Both the position numbers and the translations under genes were made by a program. From the NCBI RefSeq assembly GCF_916618885.1, contig NZ_CAKAKH010000001.1:806001-870000 (forward strand): DNA of 64,000 nucleotides, in the 5' to 3' direction. Of the stretch, positions 7,810 to 17,905 are shown in pieces. The notes beneath the pieces are model-generated. The model worked only from the letters and a program-made list of their open reading frames with translations, was not told where the DNA came from and searched no databases. Source of the stretch: Marinilactibacillus sp. Marseille-P9653. Lineage in GTDB: Bacteria; Bacillota; Bacilli; Lactobacillales; Carnobacteriaceae_A. Position 1 is the first letter of the stretch, and every line of letters begins with the position of its first letter.

Positions 7810-9524
7810 GAAAAGTAGCAAAATTTATGAATCCTTGGAATGTACTCATTACTGTCTTCTTTATGGCAGTTCAAGTTGCTGGGATGTTGGCAATGCCAAC
7901 CATTACTGCAAATATCATAGACTTTGGTGTTTCAGAAGGAAATATCGACTATATCGTAAGAAATGGATTTTTCATGTTAGGGTTCACACTTCTAACAATT
8001 GTTTCAGCGCTTTTAAATGTTTTTTTTGCGGCGAAAGAGTCTCAAGGGCTGGGTCATACATTAAGAAAGAAAATTTACCGTATGGTCATTTATTTTACAA
8101 ATGAGGAACTGGACAGATTTGGAACGTCCACATTGATCACTAGAGCTACGAATGACATCATGCAACTACAGTTTGTTATGATGATGGTCTTGCGTACGAT
8201 GATATTAGCTCCATTTTTAATGATTGGTGCAGGTGCAATGGCTTACTCTAGAGAACCAAGACTTGCTTTTGTATTTTTCATTACCATGCCTGTTTTAGGT
8301 GCATTGATCTGGTTTATACTAAGATTTTCTAGTCCTTTGTTTAAATCAATGCAACGGAAAACAGATAATTTGAATAGAATATTCCGTGAAGGGTTAACAG
8401 GGATTCGAGTTATCCGAGCCTTCAATAAAGATGCTTATGAACGTGAACGTTTCGATGAAGCAAACTGGGATTTTGCTCAGACTTCTATCAAAGCCAATAC
8501 AATCATGGCGTTTATGATGCCCTCAATGGTCTTAGCGGTTAGTGTAACAAATATTTTGATTACCTGGTTTGGTGCACAGTTTATTAGTACGGGTGATATG
8601 CAAGTGGGGAATATGGTTGCTTTCATGACCTATGCTATGCAGATTCTAATCGGTGTTATGATGGTTTCAATGGTATTGTTCTTTTTACCTCGTGGTCAAG
8701 TTGCAGCAGAACGTGTAATGGAAGTGTTGGATACACCTAATATGATTAAAGATCCAGAAAAACCTAAAAATTTGACGGATACAGACATCTCTATTCAATT
8801 TGATAATGTTAGTTTTAGATATCATGGGGCAGAAGCGACAGCTTTAGAAGATATCAATTTCACTTTAAATAAAGGAGAACGACTGGCTATTATCGGAGGG
8901 ACCGGATCAGGTAAGACAACTTTAGCTAATCTGATTTCGCGTCTTTACGAAGTTGAAAGTGGTCAAATTAAAGTAAACGGTATAGATATTAGAGATGTGA
9001 ACCAAGGTGAATTAAGACGACTAATCGGATTCGCACCTCAAAAAGCCCTTCTTTTTAGTGGAACGATTCGGGATAATATGAAATATGGTCGACCAGAAGC
9101 GACAGATGAAGAAATCTGGCACGCACTTGATGTAGCTCAAGGAAAAGAGTTTGTATCCGGCTTACCAAAACAATTGGATTCAAGAGTAGAACAAGGTGGT
9201 GGAAACTTCTCTGGTGGACAACGACAAAGACTCAGTATCGCAAGAGCTCTCGTTACCAATGCAGATATTTTATTATTTGATGATTCCTTCTCTGCACTTG
9301 ATTTCAAGACAGATGCAAAACTAAGAGAAGCCTTGAAACCTGATACTGAAGACGCTGCAGTGATTATCATTGCACAGCGCATTAGTACAGTTATTGATGC
9401 AGATCAAATTATTGTATTAGATCAAGGAACCGTTGTTGGTAAAGGAACACATGAAGAATTGAAAGCGAACAACCCTGTCTATCAGGAAATCATGGAATCT
9501 CAGTTGAAAGGAGAGGACATTTAA
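7806..9524 (+). CDS. Multidrug ABC transporter half, degenerate-Walker-B subunit (EfrA/LmrC-like)
   Basis: A 572-residue fused membrane-plus-ATPase half-transporter. Six transmembrane helices fill the first ~300 residues; the ATPase domain has Walker A GGTGSGKT (about residue 364), signature FSGGQRQRL and Walker B ILLFDDS. The catalytic Glu after Walker B is Asp here, so this subunit supplies the degenerate Walker B while keeping a canonical signature. With the next gene it would form a heterodimer like EfrAB, LmrCD or BmrCD, exporting drugs or lipophilic compounds. The genes overlap (TAATG) and lie under TetR control. Confidence 0.93.
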   Translation: MRKVAKFMNPWNVLITVFFMAVQVAGMLAMPTITANIIDFGVSEGNIDYIVRNGFFMLGFTLLTIVSALLNVFFAAKESQGLGHTLRKKIYRMVIYFTNEELDRFGTSTLITRATNDIMQLQFVMMMVLRTMILAPFLMIGAGAMAYSREPRLAFVFFITMPVLGALIWFILRFSSPLFKSMQRKTDNLNRIFREGLTGIRVIRAFNKDAYERERFDEANWDFAQTSIKANTIMAFMMPSMVLAVSVTNILITWFGAQFISTGDMQVGNMVAFMTYAMQILIGVMMVSMVLFFLPRGQVAAERVMEVLDTPNMIKDPEKPKNLTDTDISIQFDNVSFRYHGAEATALEDINFTLNKGERLAIIGGTGSGKTTLANLISRLYEVESGQIKVNGIDIRDVNQGELRRLIGFAPQKALLFSGTIRDNMKYGRPEATDEEIWHALDVAQGKEFVSGLPKQLDSRVEQGGGNFSGGQRQRLSIARALVTNADILLFDDSFSALDFKTDAKLREALKPDTEDAAVIIIAQRISTVIDADQIIVLDQGTVVGKGTHEELKANNPVYQEIMESQLKGEDI

Positions 9525-11398
9525 TGGCAAAAGGTGGAACAAGTAACGCAGCGCATATGCGCTCGAAAAAAGCCAATAATTTCTGGGGAACGGTATTGAG
9601 ACTCATAAAATACATGTCCACTCGATTCTGGGCACTTGTTGCAACATTATTCCTAGCAATTGCAGCCACAATCATGTCTGCTCAAGCACCCCATATTTTA
9701 GGTCGAGCAACAACTGAGATTTACAGAGGCCTTCAAGAAGGGAGAAGCCTACAAGAAGCTGGCGAGACGATTGATCGATTCCCAATTGATTTTGGAATCA
9801 TTCAAAATGTCATTCTTACAGTAGCAGTCGTATACGTTACTCAAGCTATCTTCCAGTTTTTCCAACAATTTATTACGGCTAGAATTGCTCAGAAGACAGT
9901 TTACGATATGCGTAAAGAATTAAAAGAAAAAATGTCTAAACTGCCCATTAAATATTTTGATACGCATTCAACAGGAGATATCTTGTCGCGTGCCGTTAAT
10001 GATATGGATCAAATTGCAAATACATTGCAGCAGTCACTGACTCAGTTTATTATCAGTGTCGTACAGTTTGTAACGGTTTTGATCGTAATGAGTTTGATTG
10101 ACTTACGACTGACCTTTGTGACGATTGCGACAGTACCGATTAGTTTAATTTTAATTGCATTTGTAGCACCGAAATCACAAAAGCAATTTGCGAATCAGCA
10201 GCGTGAACTAGGAAATGTAAATGATCACGTAGAAGAGACGTTCTCAGGTCATACAGTGGTTAAAACGTATAACCGTGAAGAAGATGAGATTAAAAAATTC
10301 GATGACAGAAGTGATCGTTTAAACGATGCTTCATTAAAAGCTCAGTTTTTATCTGGAATTATGATGCCTTTAGTCAGCTTTTCAAGAGATTTAGGATACT
10401 TTGGTGTAGCGATAGTCGGGGGAATGGGTGTCGCTAACGGAACAATGTCTCTTGGTAATGTACAAGCTTTTATCCAGTACGTGAATCAATTCTCGCAACC
10501 TGTACGACAAATTGCCAACTTAGCCAATACGATCCAAGTGACGATTGCTGCTTGTGAGCGAGTCTTTGAAGTGTTGGATGAAGAAGAAATGCAAGAGAAA
10601 CCTTCTGGATTGGAACCTAAGCGCAACACACCTTACAAAGTTGAATTTGAACATGTCCAGTTTGGCTATGGTGACGAAGCCGACGATACATTGCTGATGA
10701 ACGATTTCAATCTAACCGTTAAACCGGGTGATATGATTGCTGTAGTTGGACCGACTGGCGCAGGTAAATCGACTTTAATTAATCTCTTGGAACGCTTCTA
10801 TGACGTTAAAGGCGGAAGCATACGTTTTGAAGGTGTAGACACGAGAGACATTCCTAAAGCTGAGCTTAGAACGAAGTTTTCAATGGTTCTTCAAGATACT
10901 TGGTCATTTAATGGTACGATCTGGGATAATATTGCCTACGGTAGTGAAGAACACGGACATGACCGAGACCGTATTTATGCAGCTGCTAAAGCAGCACACG
11001 TAGATGATTTTGTCAGAAGACTTCCAGAAGGATATAATACGATCTTGAACGAAGAGGGAACGAATATCTCTCAAGGGCAACGTCAATTGATTACAATTGC
11101 CCGTGCATTTTTGGCTGATCCAGAAGTATTGATTCTTGATGAAGCAACGTCTTCTGTAGATACTAGAACGGAAATTCTGATTCAAAAAGCCATGACGAAT
11201 TTGCTTGAAAACAGAACAAGTTTTGTGGTTGCACACAGATTATCTACGATTCGTGATGCAGATAAAATTATTGTTATGAATCAAGGAGACGTTATCGAAA
11301 CGGGAAATCACGATGAATTAATGGAACAAGATGGATTTTATGCAGATCTTTATAATAGTCAGTTTGCTTCTTATGAAGAAAACCCAGAATATGCATAA
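9524..11398 (+). CDS. Multidrug ABC transporter half, catalytic-Glu subunit (EfrB/LmrD-like)
   Basis: A 624-residue partner half-transporter with six N-terminal transmembrane helices and a C-terminal ATPase. Walker A is GPTGAGKST (about residue 410) and Walker B ILDEATSSVD retains the catalytic Glu, but the signature is ISQGQRQ instead of SGGQ. Pairing its Walker motifs with the canonical signature of the upstream subunit gives one full ATP site; the reverse pairing gives one degenerate site, the classic asymmetry of heterodimeric exporters. A 40-residue cytosolic extension, with MRSKKANNFWG, precedes the first helix. Confidence 0.93.
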   Translation: MAKGGTSNAAHMRSKKANNFWGTVLRLIKYMSTRFWALVATLFLAIAATIMSAQAPHILGRATTEIYRGLQEGRSLQEAGETIDRFPIDFGIIQNVILTVAVVYVTQAIFQFFQQFITARIAQKTVYDMRKELKEKMSKLPIKYFDTHSTGDILSRAVNDMDQIANTLQQSLTQFIISVVQFVTVLIVMSLIDLRLTFVTIATVPISLILIAFVAPKSQKQFANQQRELGNVNDHVEETFSGHTVVKTYNREEDEIKKFDDRSDRLNDASLKAQFLSGIMMPLVSFSRDLGYFGVAIVGGMGVANGTMSLGNVQAFIQYVNQFSQPVRQIANLANTIQVTIAACERVFEVLDEEEMQEKPSGLEPKRNTPYKVEFEHVQFGYGDEADDTLLMNDFNLTVKPGDMIAVVGPTGAGKSTLINLLERFYDVKGGSIRFEGVDTRDIPKAELRTKFSMVLQDTWSFNGTIWDNIAYGSEEHGHDRDRIYAAAKAAHVDDFVRRLPEGYNTILNEEGTNISQGQRQLITIARAFLADPEVLILDEATSSVDTRTEILIQKAMTNLLENRTSFVVAHRLSTIRDADKIIVMNQGDVIETGNHDELMEQDGFYADLYNSQFASYEENPEYA

Positions 11399-11436
11399 TG
11401 ATCTGTCATTTAATTAGTTGAATAGTGACTCAAAAA

Positions 11437-11468
11437 ACAAGACCCTTCAAATAGGGTCTTGTTTTTTT
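11437..11468 (+). terminator. Terminator of the TetR-ABC operon
   Basis: A perfect 10-bp stem (ACAAGACCCT at 11437-11446, AGGGTCTTGT at 11453-11462) with a 6-nt loop is followed by T7. Confidence 0.9.
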
Positions 11469-11501
11469 GTATAGACCAATTAAGATAATTTGATTATTAT
11501 A

Positions 11502-11604
11502 TAAAGTGGTAAGGGCTATCATGGTAAAAATTGAATTGTATATCAAGTATTTGCTTAAGATTAAACAAATACGGTTTATCTCTATTGATAAGTAGACCAC
11601 TTTA
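11502..11604 (+). promoter_or_regulatory. Nested inverted repeats in the amtB upstream region
   Basis: TAAAGTGGT (11502-11510) pairs with ACCACTTTA (11596-11604), and inside it GTATTTG (11547-11553) pairs with CAAATAC (11566-11572). The pairs are not exactly concentric. They could be regulatory DNA or a leader RNA fold ahead of amtB. No TGTNA-N7-TNACA GlnR/TnrA site was seen. Function is unknown. Confidence 0.3.
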
Positions 11605-11645
11605 AAAGTATAGTAGTCGTAACTTATCAAAGGGGGAATCGATAC

Positions 11646-12896
11646 ATGTCAGCTACAGATACGATTTGGGTTTTATTAGGGATTGTACTTGTGTTTTTTA
11701 TGCAAGCGGGATTTGCTATTTTAGAATCAGGATTTACAAGAGCTAAGAACGCAGGCAATATTATTATGAAAAATATTATGGATTTTGTACTGGGGTCTTT
11801 ACTCTATTGGATAATTGGTTTTGGAATTATGTTTGGACCAAGTATAGCTGGGTTTATTGGAATACCTGATTTTTTTGTAACAGGAAACTACGATACGAAT
11901 ATACCAGGATACGTGTTCTTGATGTTTCAAACAGTATTTTGCGCAACAGCAGCGACCATTGTTTCTGGAGCGATGGCAGAAAGAACGAAATTTAGTTCAT
12001 ACTTGCTTTATACCATTATCATTTCAGGGATCGTTTATCCCATTTCTGGCCACTGGATCTGGGGAGGCGGTTGGTTATCTAGCTTAGGTTTTCAAGATTT
12101 TGCCGGTTCTACGGCAGTGCATATGGTGGGTGGTGTAACAGCGATTATCGGCGCGAAGATCGTTGGACCGCGAATGGGTAAATTTGATAAGCAAGGTCGT
12201 GCACAGTCAATACCCGGTCACAATGTCCTATTGGCTGCTCTAGGGGTATTTATCTTATGGTTTGCTTGGTTTGGATTCAACGGAGCATCTACTCTGGAAG
12301 CTTCTGGGGAAGAGTCATTGAGTCTGATTGGTCTTATATTATTAAATACAAATTTATCAGCAGCCTCAGGAACGCTCGTTGCAATGATTTTGTCTTGGGT
12401 CAAATTCGGGAAGCCAGATGTTAGCTTGACGTTAAATGGTGCACTGGCAGGACTGGTCGGTATTACAGCCGGTTGTGCCGTCGTTCAACCAGCGGGCGCT
12501 TTTGGGATCGGGATTTTGTCTTCTGTTGCGATGGTCTATGGTACAGAATTTGTTGAAAACAAATTAAAAATTGATGATCCAGTCGGAGCTTTTGGCGTAC
12601 ATGGAATTGCGGGCGCTCTTGGAACAGTTTTGATCGGTGTTTTCTCTACAGACGGGGGATTGCTCTATGGAGGAAATGGTGGACTATTATTGATTCAGTT
12701 CATTGGTGTCGCTGCAGTAATAGTATGGGTAGGGATTACAATGACTGTAACGTTTAAAGTCATTGATTCTACAATTGGCCTAAGAGTATCTCCAGCTGAA
12801 GAGGAAGCGGGAATGGATGTCAGTGAACACGGACTGGCCAGCAGCTACGCAGATTTCAAAGCAACGACTACACCCATTCATTCAGAAACACTCTAA
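11646..12896 (+). CDS. amtB: Ammonium transporter AmtB
   Basis: Trimeric membrane channel for ammonium/ammonia uptake. The 416-residue protein shows eleven hydrophobic segments. The extracellular gate/lining region has FQTVFCATAATIVSGAMAER, and the twin channel histidines appear in HMVGG and FGVHGIAGALGT. The conserved cytosolic tail LRVSPAEEEAGMDVSEHG is present, although no GlnK/PII gene is adjacent. AAGGGGGA precedes the ATG by 8 bases. It is monocistronic with its own terminator. Ammonium uptake is inferred from strong family conservation. Confidence 0.95.
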   Translation: MSATDTIWVLLGIVLVFFMQAGFAILESGFTRAKNAGNIIMKNIMDFVLGSLLYWIIGFGIMFGPSIAGFIGIPDFFVTGNYDTNIPGYVFLMFQTVFCATAATIVSGAMAERTKFSSYLLYTIIISGIVYPISGHWIWGGGWLSSLGFQDFAGSTAVHMVGGVTAIIGAKIVGPRMGKFDKQGRAQSIPGHNVLLAALGVFILWFAWFGFNGASTLEASGEESLSLIGLILLNTNLSAASGTLVAMILSWVKFGKPDVSLTLNGALAGLVGITAGCAVVQPAGAFGIGILSSVAMVYGTEFVENKLKIDDPVGAFGVHGIAGALGTVLIGVFSTDGGLLYGGNGGLLLIQFIGVAAVIVWVGITMTVTFKVIDSTIGLRVSPAEEEAGMDVSEHGLASSYADFKATTTPIHSETL

Positions 12897-12902
12897 AAAA
12901 AT

Positions 12903-12940
12903 AAGGACCAGGAAGCTAAAGTCTTCCTGGTCCTTATTTA
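12903..12940. terminator. Bidirectional terminator between amtB and manA
   Basis: A perfect 13-bp stem (AAGGACCAGGAAG at 12903-12915 and its complement at 12923-12935) with a 7-nt loop lies between the two convergent genes; the T tract is short on either strand. Confidence 0.8.
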
Positions 12941-12961
12941 CTTTAGACTAAATTTTAGTGG

Positions 12962-13918
12962 TTAAATGTTTTCGCCAGGTGTAGAAGCAATGATTTGAAG
13001 ATGCCCTTTAAGTGTCCATTCATTAATACCATGCGGTAAGATAAAATGAATGCCTTTAGTTAGTGAATAGCTAGTAGAATCAACAATGATGCTGCCTTCA
13101 CCTTTTAGCACGCTGACAAGAGTGTATAATCCACTTGCTTTTAGATTCACTTCTCCGTCAACAACCCATTCTTCTACCTTGAAGAACTCATTATCAACAA
13201 AAGTTTTAATCTCAGCATCACCTTGCTTAACCCTGTTTTGCATAGGTTCAGGATCCACATGCGGAATCGTTGTGACATCAATAGATTGCTGGATGTGTAA
13301 AGGTCTAGTTTGACCGGTATCATCTTTTCGATCATAGTCATAAACGCGGTAAGTAGTATCACTGGATTGTTGCGTTTCAAGAATCGTAATACCGCCACCG
13401 ATTGCATGGACAGTTCCACTTGGTACATAAAAGAAATCACCGGGTTTCACTTTCACATAACGTAATAATTGGTCCCATTCTCCAGAACGAATCATTTCAG
13501 CAAAGTCTTCTTTCGTCTGTGCGTGATGGCCGAAAACAATCTCAGCTTCGTCTTCTGCATCAATCACATACCAGCACTCTGTTTTCCCTAGTTCACCTTC
13601 GTGTTCTAATCCGTACGCGTCATCTGGATGGACTTGAACTGATAATGCAGTCTGAGCATCTAGAATTTTTGTCAAGAGTGGAAAAACATCTCCTGATTGG
13701 TCTCCGAACAATTCACGGTGCTCATCCCAGAGTTCTGTTAACGTCTGACCTTTGTACTCTCCTTGAGAAACAGTAGCAGGTCCATTCTTATGTGCACTGA
13801 TTGCCCAAAGTTCTCCAGTATGCTCACTTGGGATATCATAGCCGAAAAAATCTCGAAGATTTGTACCTCCCCAGATTTTTTCTTGCATAACACCTGTAAA
13901 AAATAATGGTTGAATCAT
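12962..13918 (-). CDS. manA: Mannose-6-phosphate isomerase, class I
   Basis: Zinc-dependent isomerase interconverting mannose 6-phosphate and fructose 6-phosphate, a cytosolic step of mannose use and GDP-mannose supply. The 318-residue length fits the short Firmicute form. Conserved pieces are the opening FFTGVMQEKIWGGTNLRDFF, the zinc-ligand stretch LSVQVHPDD, GKTECWYV with its zinc-ligand Glu, and VPSGTVHAIGGG. It is monocistronic and divergent from tdk. Identification is secure. Confidence 0.95.
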   Translation of the reverse strand: MIQPLFFTGVMQEKIWGGTNLRDFFGYDIPSEHTGELWAISAHKNGPATVSQGEYKGQTLTELWDEHRELFGDQSGDVFPLLTKILDAQTALSVQVHPDDAYGLEHEGELGKTECWYVIDAEDEAEIVFGHHAQTKEDFAEMIRSGEWDQLLRYVKVKPGDFFYVPSGTVHAIGGGITILETQQSSDTTYRVYDYDRKDDTGQTRPLHIQQSIDVTTIPHVDPEPMQNRVKQGDAEIKTFVDNEFFKVEEWVVDGEVNLKASGLYTLVSVLKGEGSIIVDSTSYSLTKGIHFILPHGINEWTLKGHLQIIASTPGENI

Positions 13919-14049
13919 AATCAGTCTCCTCGATATTTTGTACGCTTAGTGTACCATATTTCATTAGAATTGAAATCGGTTTTACATGTCAGTCTTTGAC
14001 AATGTTGTTGTCTGCTGACAGATAATCTAGGATTCAATAGAGACAACTC

Positions 14050-14078
14050 TTGTACTTTCCTTGGGGTTATCATATAAT
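14050..14078 (+). promoter_or_regulatory. Promoter of the tdk-prfA-prmC-tsaC operon
   Basis: TTGTAC (14050-14055) and a perfect TATAAT (14073-14078) are separated by exactly 17 bp, about 70 bases ahead of the tdk start. Confidence 0.7.
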
Positions 14079-14145
14079 TTATAAGGATTGGCTAGTTTTT
14101 GTTTTATAAGAACTGGTTAAGAATAAATTGAAAGTAGGGCAAATC

Positions 14146-14742
14146 ATGGCTCAATTATATTTTAGATATGGTGCGATGAATAGTGGGAAGTCTATCGAGA
14201 TTTTAAAAGTAGCTTATAATTATGAAGAACAGAATAAAAGAGTTCTTCTGTTTACAAGTGCGATTGACGACCGAGATTCTGTTGGATATATCACTAGTCG
14301 AATTGGATTGAAGCGTGAGGCGATCCCTATCGAAGATCAGACAGATTTGTTTGAAGTCGTCAAACAGCAATCAGAAGGTCTAGCTTGCGTATTGGTTGAT
14401 GAAGCGCAATTCTTAAAAAAAGAACATGTATTACAACTCGCATATATTGTAGATCAGCTAAATATACCGGTTATGACGTTCGGATTAAAAAATGATTTTC
14501 GAAACGAATTGTTTGAAGGTTCGAAATATTTATTGTTATTAGCTGATAAAATAGAAGAAATGAAAACCATTTGCTGGTTTTGTCATAAGAAAGCGATTAT
14601 GAATATGAGAATGCAGGAAGGTAAACCTGTTTCAACCGGAAGCCAGATTATGGTTGGGGGAAACGAAGCGTATTATCCTGTGTGTCGTAAGCATTATTAC
14701 GAATCGATGGAAAGTAGTCTAGAAAGAGGCGAAGAAAAATGA
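14146..14742 (+). CDS. tdk: Thymidine kinase
   Basis: Type II thymidine kinase of nucleotide salvage, phosphorylating thymidine with ATP. The P-loop GAMNSGKS sits at residues about 9-16, the DEAQF Walker B-like motif at mid-protein, and a zinc site is formed by CWFCH and the later VCRKHY. A TTG at 14128 opens the frame without a ribosome site; the ATG at 14146 follows AGTAGGG and gives the usual 198 residues. It leads the operon and overlaps prfA by 4 bases. Confidence 0.95.
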   Translation: MAQLYFRYGAMNSGKSIEILKVAYNYEEQNKRVLLFTSAIDDRDSVGYITSRIGLKREAIPIEDQTDLFEVVKQQSEGLACVLVDEAQFLKKEHVLQLAYIVDQLNIPVMTFGLKNDFRNELFEGSKYLLLLADKIEEMKTICWFCHKKAIMNMRMQEGKPVSTGSQIMVGGNEAYYPVCRKHYYESMESSLERGEEK

Positions 14743-15824
14743 GTATGTACGACAGACTTGAGCAAGTGGATAATAGATACGATGAATTAAATGAATTACT
14801 AAGTGACCCCGAAGTCATTACAGATACTGACCGATTCTTGAAACTTAGTCGAGAAGAAGGTGACTTGAGAGAAACTGTCACGTGCTATAGAAAATATAAA
14901 GCAGTCGTTGAAGGGATTTCTGAAACAGAAGAAATGCTTGAAGAATCTCTGGATAATGACATGGAAGAGATGGCTAGAGAAGAAAGAACAGAATTGCTTG
15001 AACAAAAAGCAGCTTTAGAAGAAGAATTGAAAATCTTATTGCTTCCTAGAGATGAGAACGACAAGCGAAATATCATCATGGAAATTAGAGGGGCTGCCGG
15101 AGGAGATGAAGCACAATTATTTGCTGCGGATCTTCTAGATATGTACCAGCGTTATGCGGAAACACAAAGATGGAAAACAGAAGTGCTGGATGCAAATTCA
15201 AATGGGATTGGTGGGTACAAAGAAGTAACCTTACTGATTTCTGGACAGAATGTATACTCTAAGCTTAAATTCGAGAACGGTGCACATCGAGTACAACGTA
15301 TCCCTCAGACCGAATCACAAGGTAGAATCCATACCTCGACTGCGACAGTCGTCGTTATGCCGGAAGCTGAAGACGTTGAGATCGATATCGCAGAAAATGA
15401 TATTCGTGTAGATATCTATCATGCAAGTGGCGCTGGCGGGCAGCACGTTAATAAAACAGCATCAGCCGTTAGATTGACTCATGAGCCTACCGGAATCGTT
15501 GTTGCTATGCAAGATGAGCGTTCGCAACTTAAAAACAGAGAAAAAGCGATGAAAGTTTTAAGATCTCGTATTTATGACAAAATCACTCAAGAAGCACAAG
15601 CAGAAGTAGATGCAGAACGTAAAACAGCTGTAGGAACAGGAGACCGTTCTGAAAGAATCCGTACGTATAACTATCCTCAAAGTCGGGTTACAGATCACCG
15701 CATCAACTTGACTCTTCAAAAATTGGACCAAATATTAGCGGGTAAAATGGATGAAATCATCGATGCATTGGTTTTCTGGGAACAAGCTCAAAAAATGGAG
15801 CAACTTCAAAATGAGTATGAATAA
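14739..15824 (+). CDS. prfA: Peptide chain release factor 1
   Basis: Release factor RF1, which recognises UAA and UAG and triggers peptide release on the ribosome. The 361 residues include the stop-codon-reading PxT motif, here PQT in [14 protein letters not shown], and the catalytic [15 protein letters not shown] with the universal GGQ. The partner methyltransferase prmC, which modifies the GGQ glutamine, follows with a 14-base overlap, so translation is coupled. The tdk-prfA-prmC-tsaC order is standard in Lactobacillales. Confidence 0.97.
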   Translation: MSMYDRLEQVDNRYDELNELLSDPEVITDTDRFLKLSREEGDLRETVTCYRKYKAVVEGISETEEMLEESLDNDMEEMAREERTELLEQKAALEEELKILLLPRDENDKRNIIMEIRGAAGGDEAQLFAADLLDMYQRYAETQRWKTEVLDANSNGIGGYKEVTLLISGQNVYSKLKFENGAHRVQRIPQTESQGRIHTSTATVVVMPEAEDVEIDIAENDIRVDIYHASGAGGQHVNKTASAVRLTHEPTGIVVAMQDERSQLKNREKAMKVLRSRIYDKITQEAQAEVDAERKTAVGTGDRSERIRTYNYPQSRVTDHRINLTLQKLDQILAGKMDEIIDALVFWEQAQKMEQLQNEYE

Positions 15825-16668
15825 TTTATACCATAAAGAAACCATCAGAGAAGTCCTTTTTGGGGCTTCTTCTTTTTTAAAAAAAGCAGAGCTTGAAGGA
15901 TATGCAGCTGAGTGGTTGTTAAAAGAGCGGTTTGATTTAACAAAGACAGATCTGGTTAGAATGGGTTCACAAGTCATGCCGGAAAAGATGAAAGAACAAT
16001 TTCTAAACGATTTACAGCATTATTTAGAAGGAAAACCCGTGCAGCATATTGTCGGACATGAATGGTTTTACGATAGAAAATTTAAAGTGACAAACGATAC
16101 GCTTATTCCTAGACCTGAAACTGAGGAATGGTTTGATCGATATTTGAAGACTTTATCATCCAAGCCATTAGACGTGCTGGATATTGGAACCGGGACAGGC
16201 GTATTAGCTATTTCTCACAAACTAGAAAGACCAAGTGATAGAGTCACAGCAGTGGATATCAGCTCAGAAGCACTAGAGATTGCTAAACAAAACGCAGCCT
16301 CATTGAAAGCGGAGGTTAGATTCTATTTAAGTGATCTAACGAGCGCTGTAAGAACACATCATTACGATTTAATCCTGTCAAACCCTCCTTATATCTCAAC
16401 GTCTGAACATGGGGAAATGGATCAGTCTGTGCTGGATCATGAGCCTGCGCTTGCTTTATTTGCAGCAGAAGATGGACTAGACATTTACAAAAGGTTAGCA
16501 AAGGAGTTGCCGTCAATACTGAATCCAGAAGCTAAAGTGATACTTGAAATTGGATATCTTCAAGGGCAACGTGTTCAAAACATATTTCAAGATGCAATGC
16601 CGAATGCAGATATAGAAATCTGGAAAGATATGGCAGGACAAGACAGAGTAGTCTATATTGCTATATAA
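15811..16668 (+). CDS. prmC: Release factor glutamine N5-methyltransferase PrmC
   Basis: SAM-dependent methyltransferase that methylates the GGQ glutamine of RF1 and RF2. It has an N-terminal helical substrate-binding domain, then a Rossmann domain with the SAM loop [15 protein letters not shown] and the substrate-binding NPPYIS motif. The frame is open from 15751 inside prfA, but the ATG at 15811 is the first with a ribosome site (GGAG at 15797-15800) and gives 285 residues, the normal length. Confidence 0.94.
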   Translation: MSMNNLYHKETIREVLFGASSFLKKAELEGYAAEWLLKERFDLTKTDLVRMGSQVMPEKMKEQFLNDLQHYLEGKPVQHIVGHEWFYDRKFKVTNDTLIPRPETEEWFDRYLKTLSSKPLDVLDIGTGTGVLAISHKLERPSDRVTAVDISSEALEIAKQNAASLKAEVRFYLSDLTSAVRTHHYDLILSNPPYISTSEHGEMDQSVLDHEPALALFAAEDGLDIYKRLAKELPSILNPEAKVILEIGYLQGQRVQNIFQDAMPNADIEIWKDMAGQDRVVYIAI

Positions 16669-16690
16669 AAGAAAAGAGAGGAGTAATGGA

Positions 16691-17704
16691 GTGGAAACGA
16701 TATGGATAAAAGAACAGGAGCTAGAAAAAGCTGTGCAGTTGTTGCTAGAAGGTGAAGTAGTCACTTTTCCAACCGAGACAGTTTACGGACTCGGCGCAGA
16801 TGCAACTAATGAAGAGGCTGTCAAGAAAATATATGAAGCTAAAGGAAGACCGGCAGACAACCCTTTAATCATTCATGTATCTAGTATTGAGCAAGCGTAT
16901 GAGTACGCTGAAGAAATTCCCAAAGCCGCTCAAAAAATCATGGAAGCTTTCTGGCCAGGACCTTGTACAATCGTTTTGAAGAAAAAAGGACCCATAGCAC
17001 AAACCGTCACAGCTGGGCTGGGGACTGTTGGTATTCGAATGCCAAATCATCCGATTGCATTGCAGCTGATTAAAGATACAGGGAAACCGTTAGCTGCGCC
17101 TAGTGCAAACTCCTCTGGAAAACCAAGCCCAACTTCTGCGCAACACGTTTACCGTGATCTGAACGGTAAGATAGCAGGCATTGTGGAAGGTGGAGAAACG
17201 GGTGTTGGACTTGAATCGACCGTTTTAGACCTTTCTAATCCAAAATCTCCGACGATTTTACGGCCTGGTGGTATCTCAAGAAGTGAAATAGAAGCCGTCA
17301 TTGGTCCAGTAAGATTCAATCCTGGACTAGTAAAGGAGTCTGACGCACCAGTAGCTCCTGGGATGAAGTATACACATTACTCGCCGACCGAACCGGTGAT
17401 AATCATTTCTGAAAAAGGTATCGGATGGGAAAAAGCCATAAAACAATATCAGCTTGATGGGGAAGTTGTCGGTATACTGGCATCTGAAGAAACCATTAAA
17501 CAATTTGGGACAAAAGAAACCGTTATGTTCTCGTTAGGGGAAAAGTCAGATGTTATTTCAGCATCTAGACGATTGTTTAAAGGTTTACGCTTCTTTGAAG
17601 AAACGAAAGCGACAATTATACTAGCTGAACCTTTCAATAGGTCAGGAATTGGGGAAGCTTATATGAATCGACTCGAAAAAGCTGCTGCCTATTCGGTGAT
17701 TTAA
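16691..17704 (+). CDS. tsaC: L-threonylcarbamoyladenylate synthase (Sua5/YwlC type)
   Basis: Makes threonylcarbamoyl-AMP from threonine, bicarbonate and ATP, the first step of the t6A37 tRNA modification. The YrdC domain is clear (FPTETVYGLGADATN, then KGRPADNPLIIHV, PSANSSGKPSPTSA), followed by the C-terminal Sua5 domain after the linker APGMKYTHYSP. The frame is open from a TTG at 16658, but GAGAGGAG at 16677 places the start at the GTG at 16691, giving 337 residues. Last gene of the operon. Confidence 0.93.
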   Translation: METIWIKEQELEKAVQLLLEGEVVTFPTETVYGLGADATNEEAVKKIYEAKGRPADNPLIIHVSSIEQAYEYAEEIPKAAQKIMEAFWPGPCTIVLKKKGPIAQTVTAGLGTVGIRMPNHPIALQLIKDTGKPLAAPSANSSGKPSPTSAQHVYRDLNGKIAGIVEGGETGVGLESTVLDLSNPKSPTILRPGGISRSEIEAVIGPVRFNPGLVKESDAPVAPGMKYTHYSPTEPVIIISEKGIGWEKAIKQYQLDGEVVGILASEETIKQFGTKETVMFSLGEKSDVISASRRLFKGLRFFEETKATIILAEPFNRSGIGEAYMNRLEKAAAYSVI

Positions 17705-17905
17705 GACTAGGTACAAAAGAAATAAAAGCTTCTCTCTAAGGAATTTATGTGACTGTAACCGTTACGGATGGAATGCTAGATGACAAATTGATTTGAATTG
17801 ATAAATATAATGGAAAAATGTTTGACCTTTATGTACAATGATTAGAGGTTATCACACAAGTGAATTTGAAAAGAAACATAATCTAATCATAAAGGAGCAA
17901 TTTCA

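Noticed and set aside
13987-14020. TGTCAG/CTGACA and GACAA/TTGTC repeats upstream of tdk as a TetR operator copy
   Set aside because: They resemble the TGACA half-sites at 7.06 kb, but the spacing is different and the repeats are not concentric.
17755-17765. Palindrome GTAACCGTTAC upstream of upp
   Set aside because: Too short, single copy and not placed over a convincing promoter.
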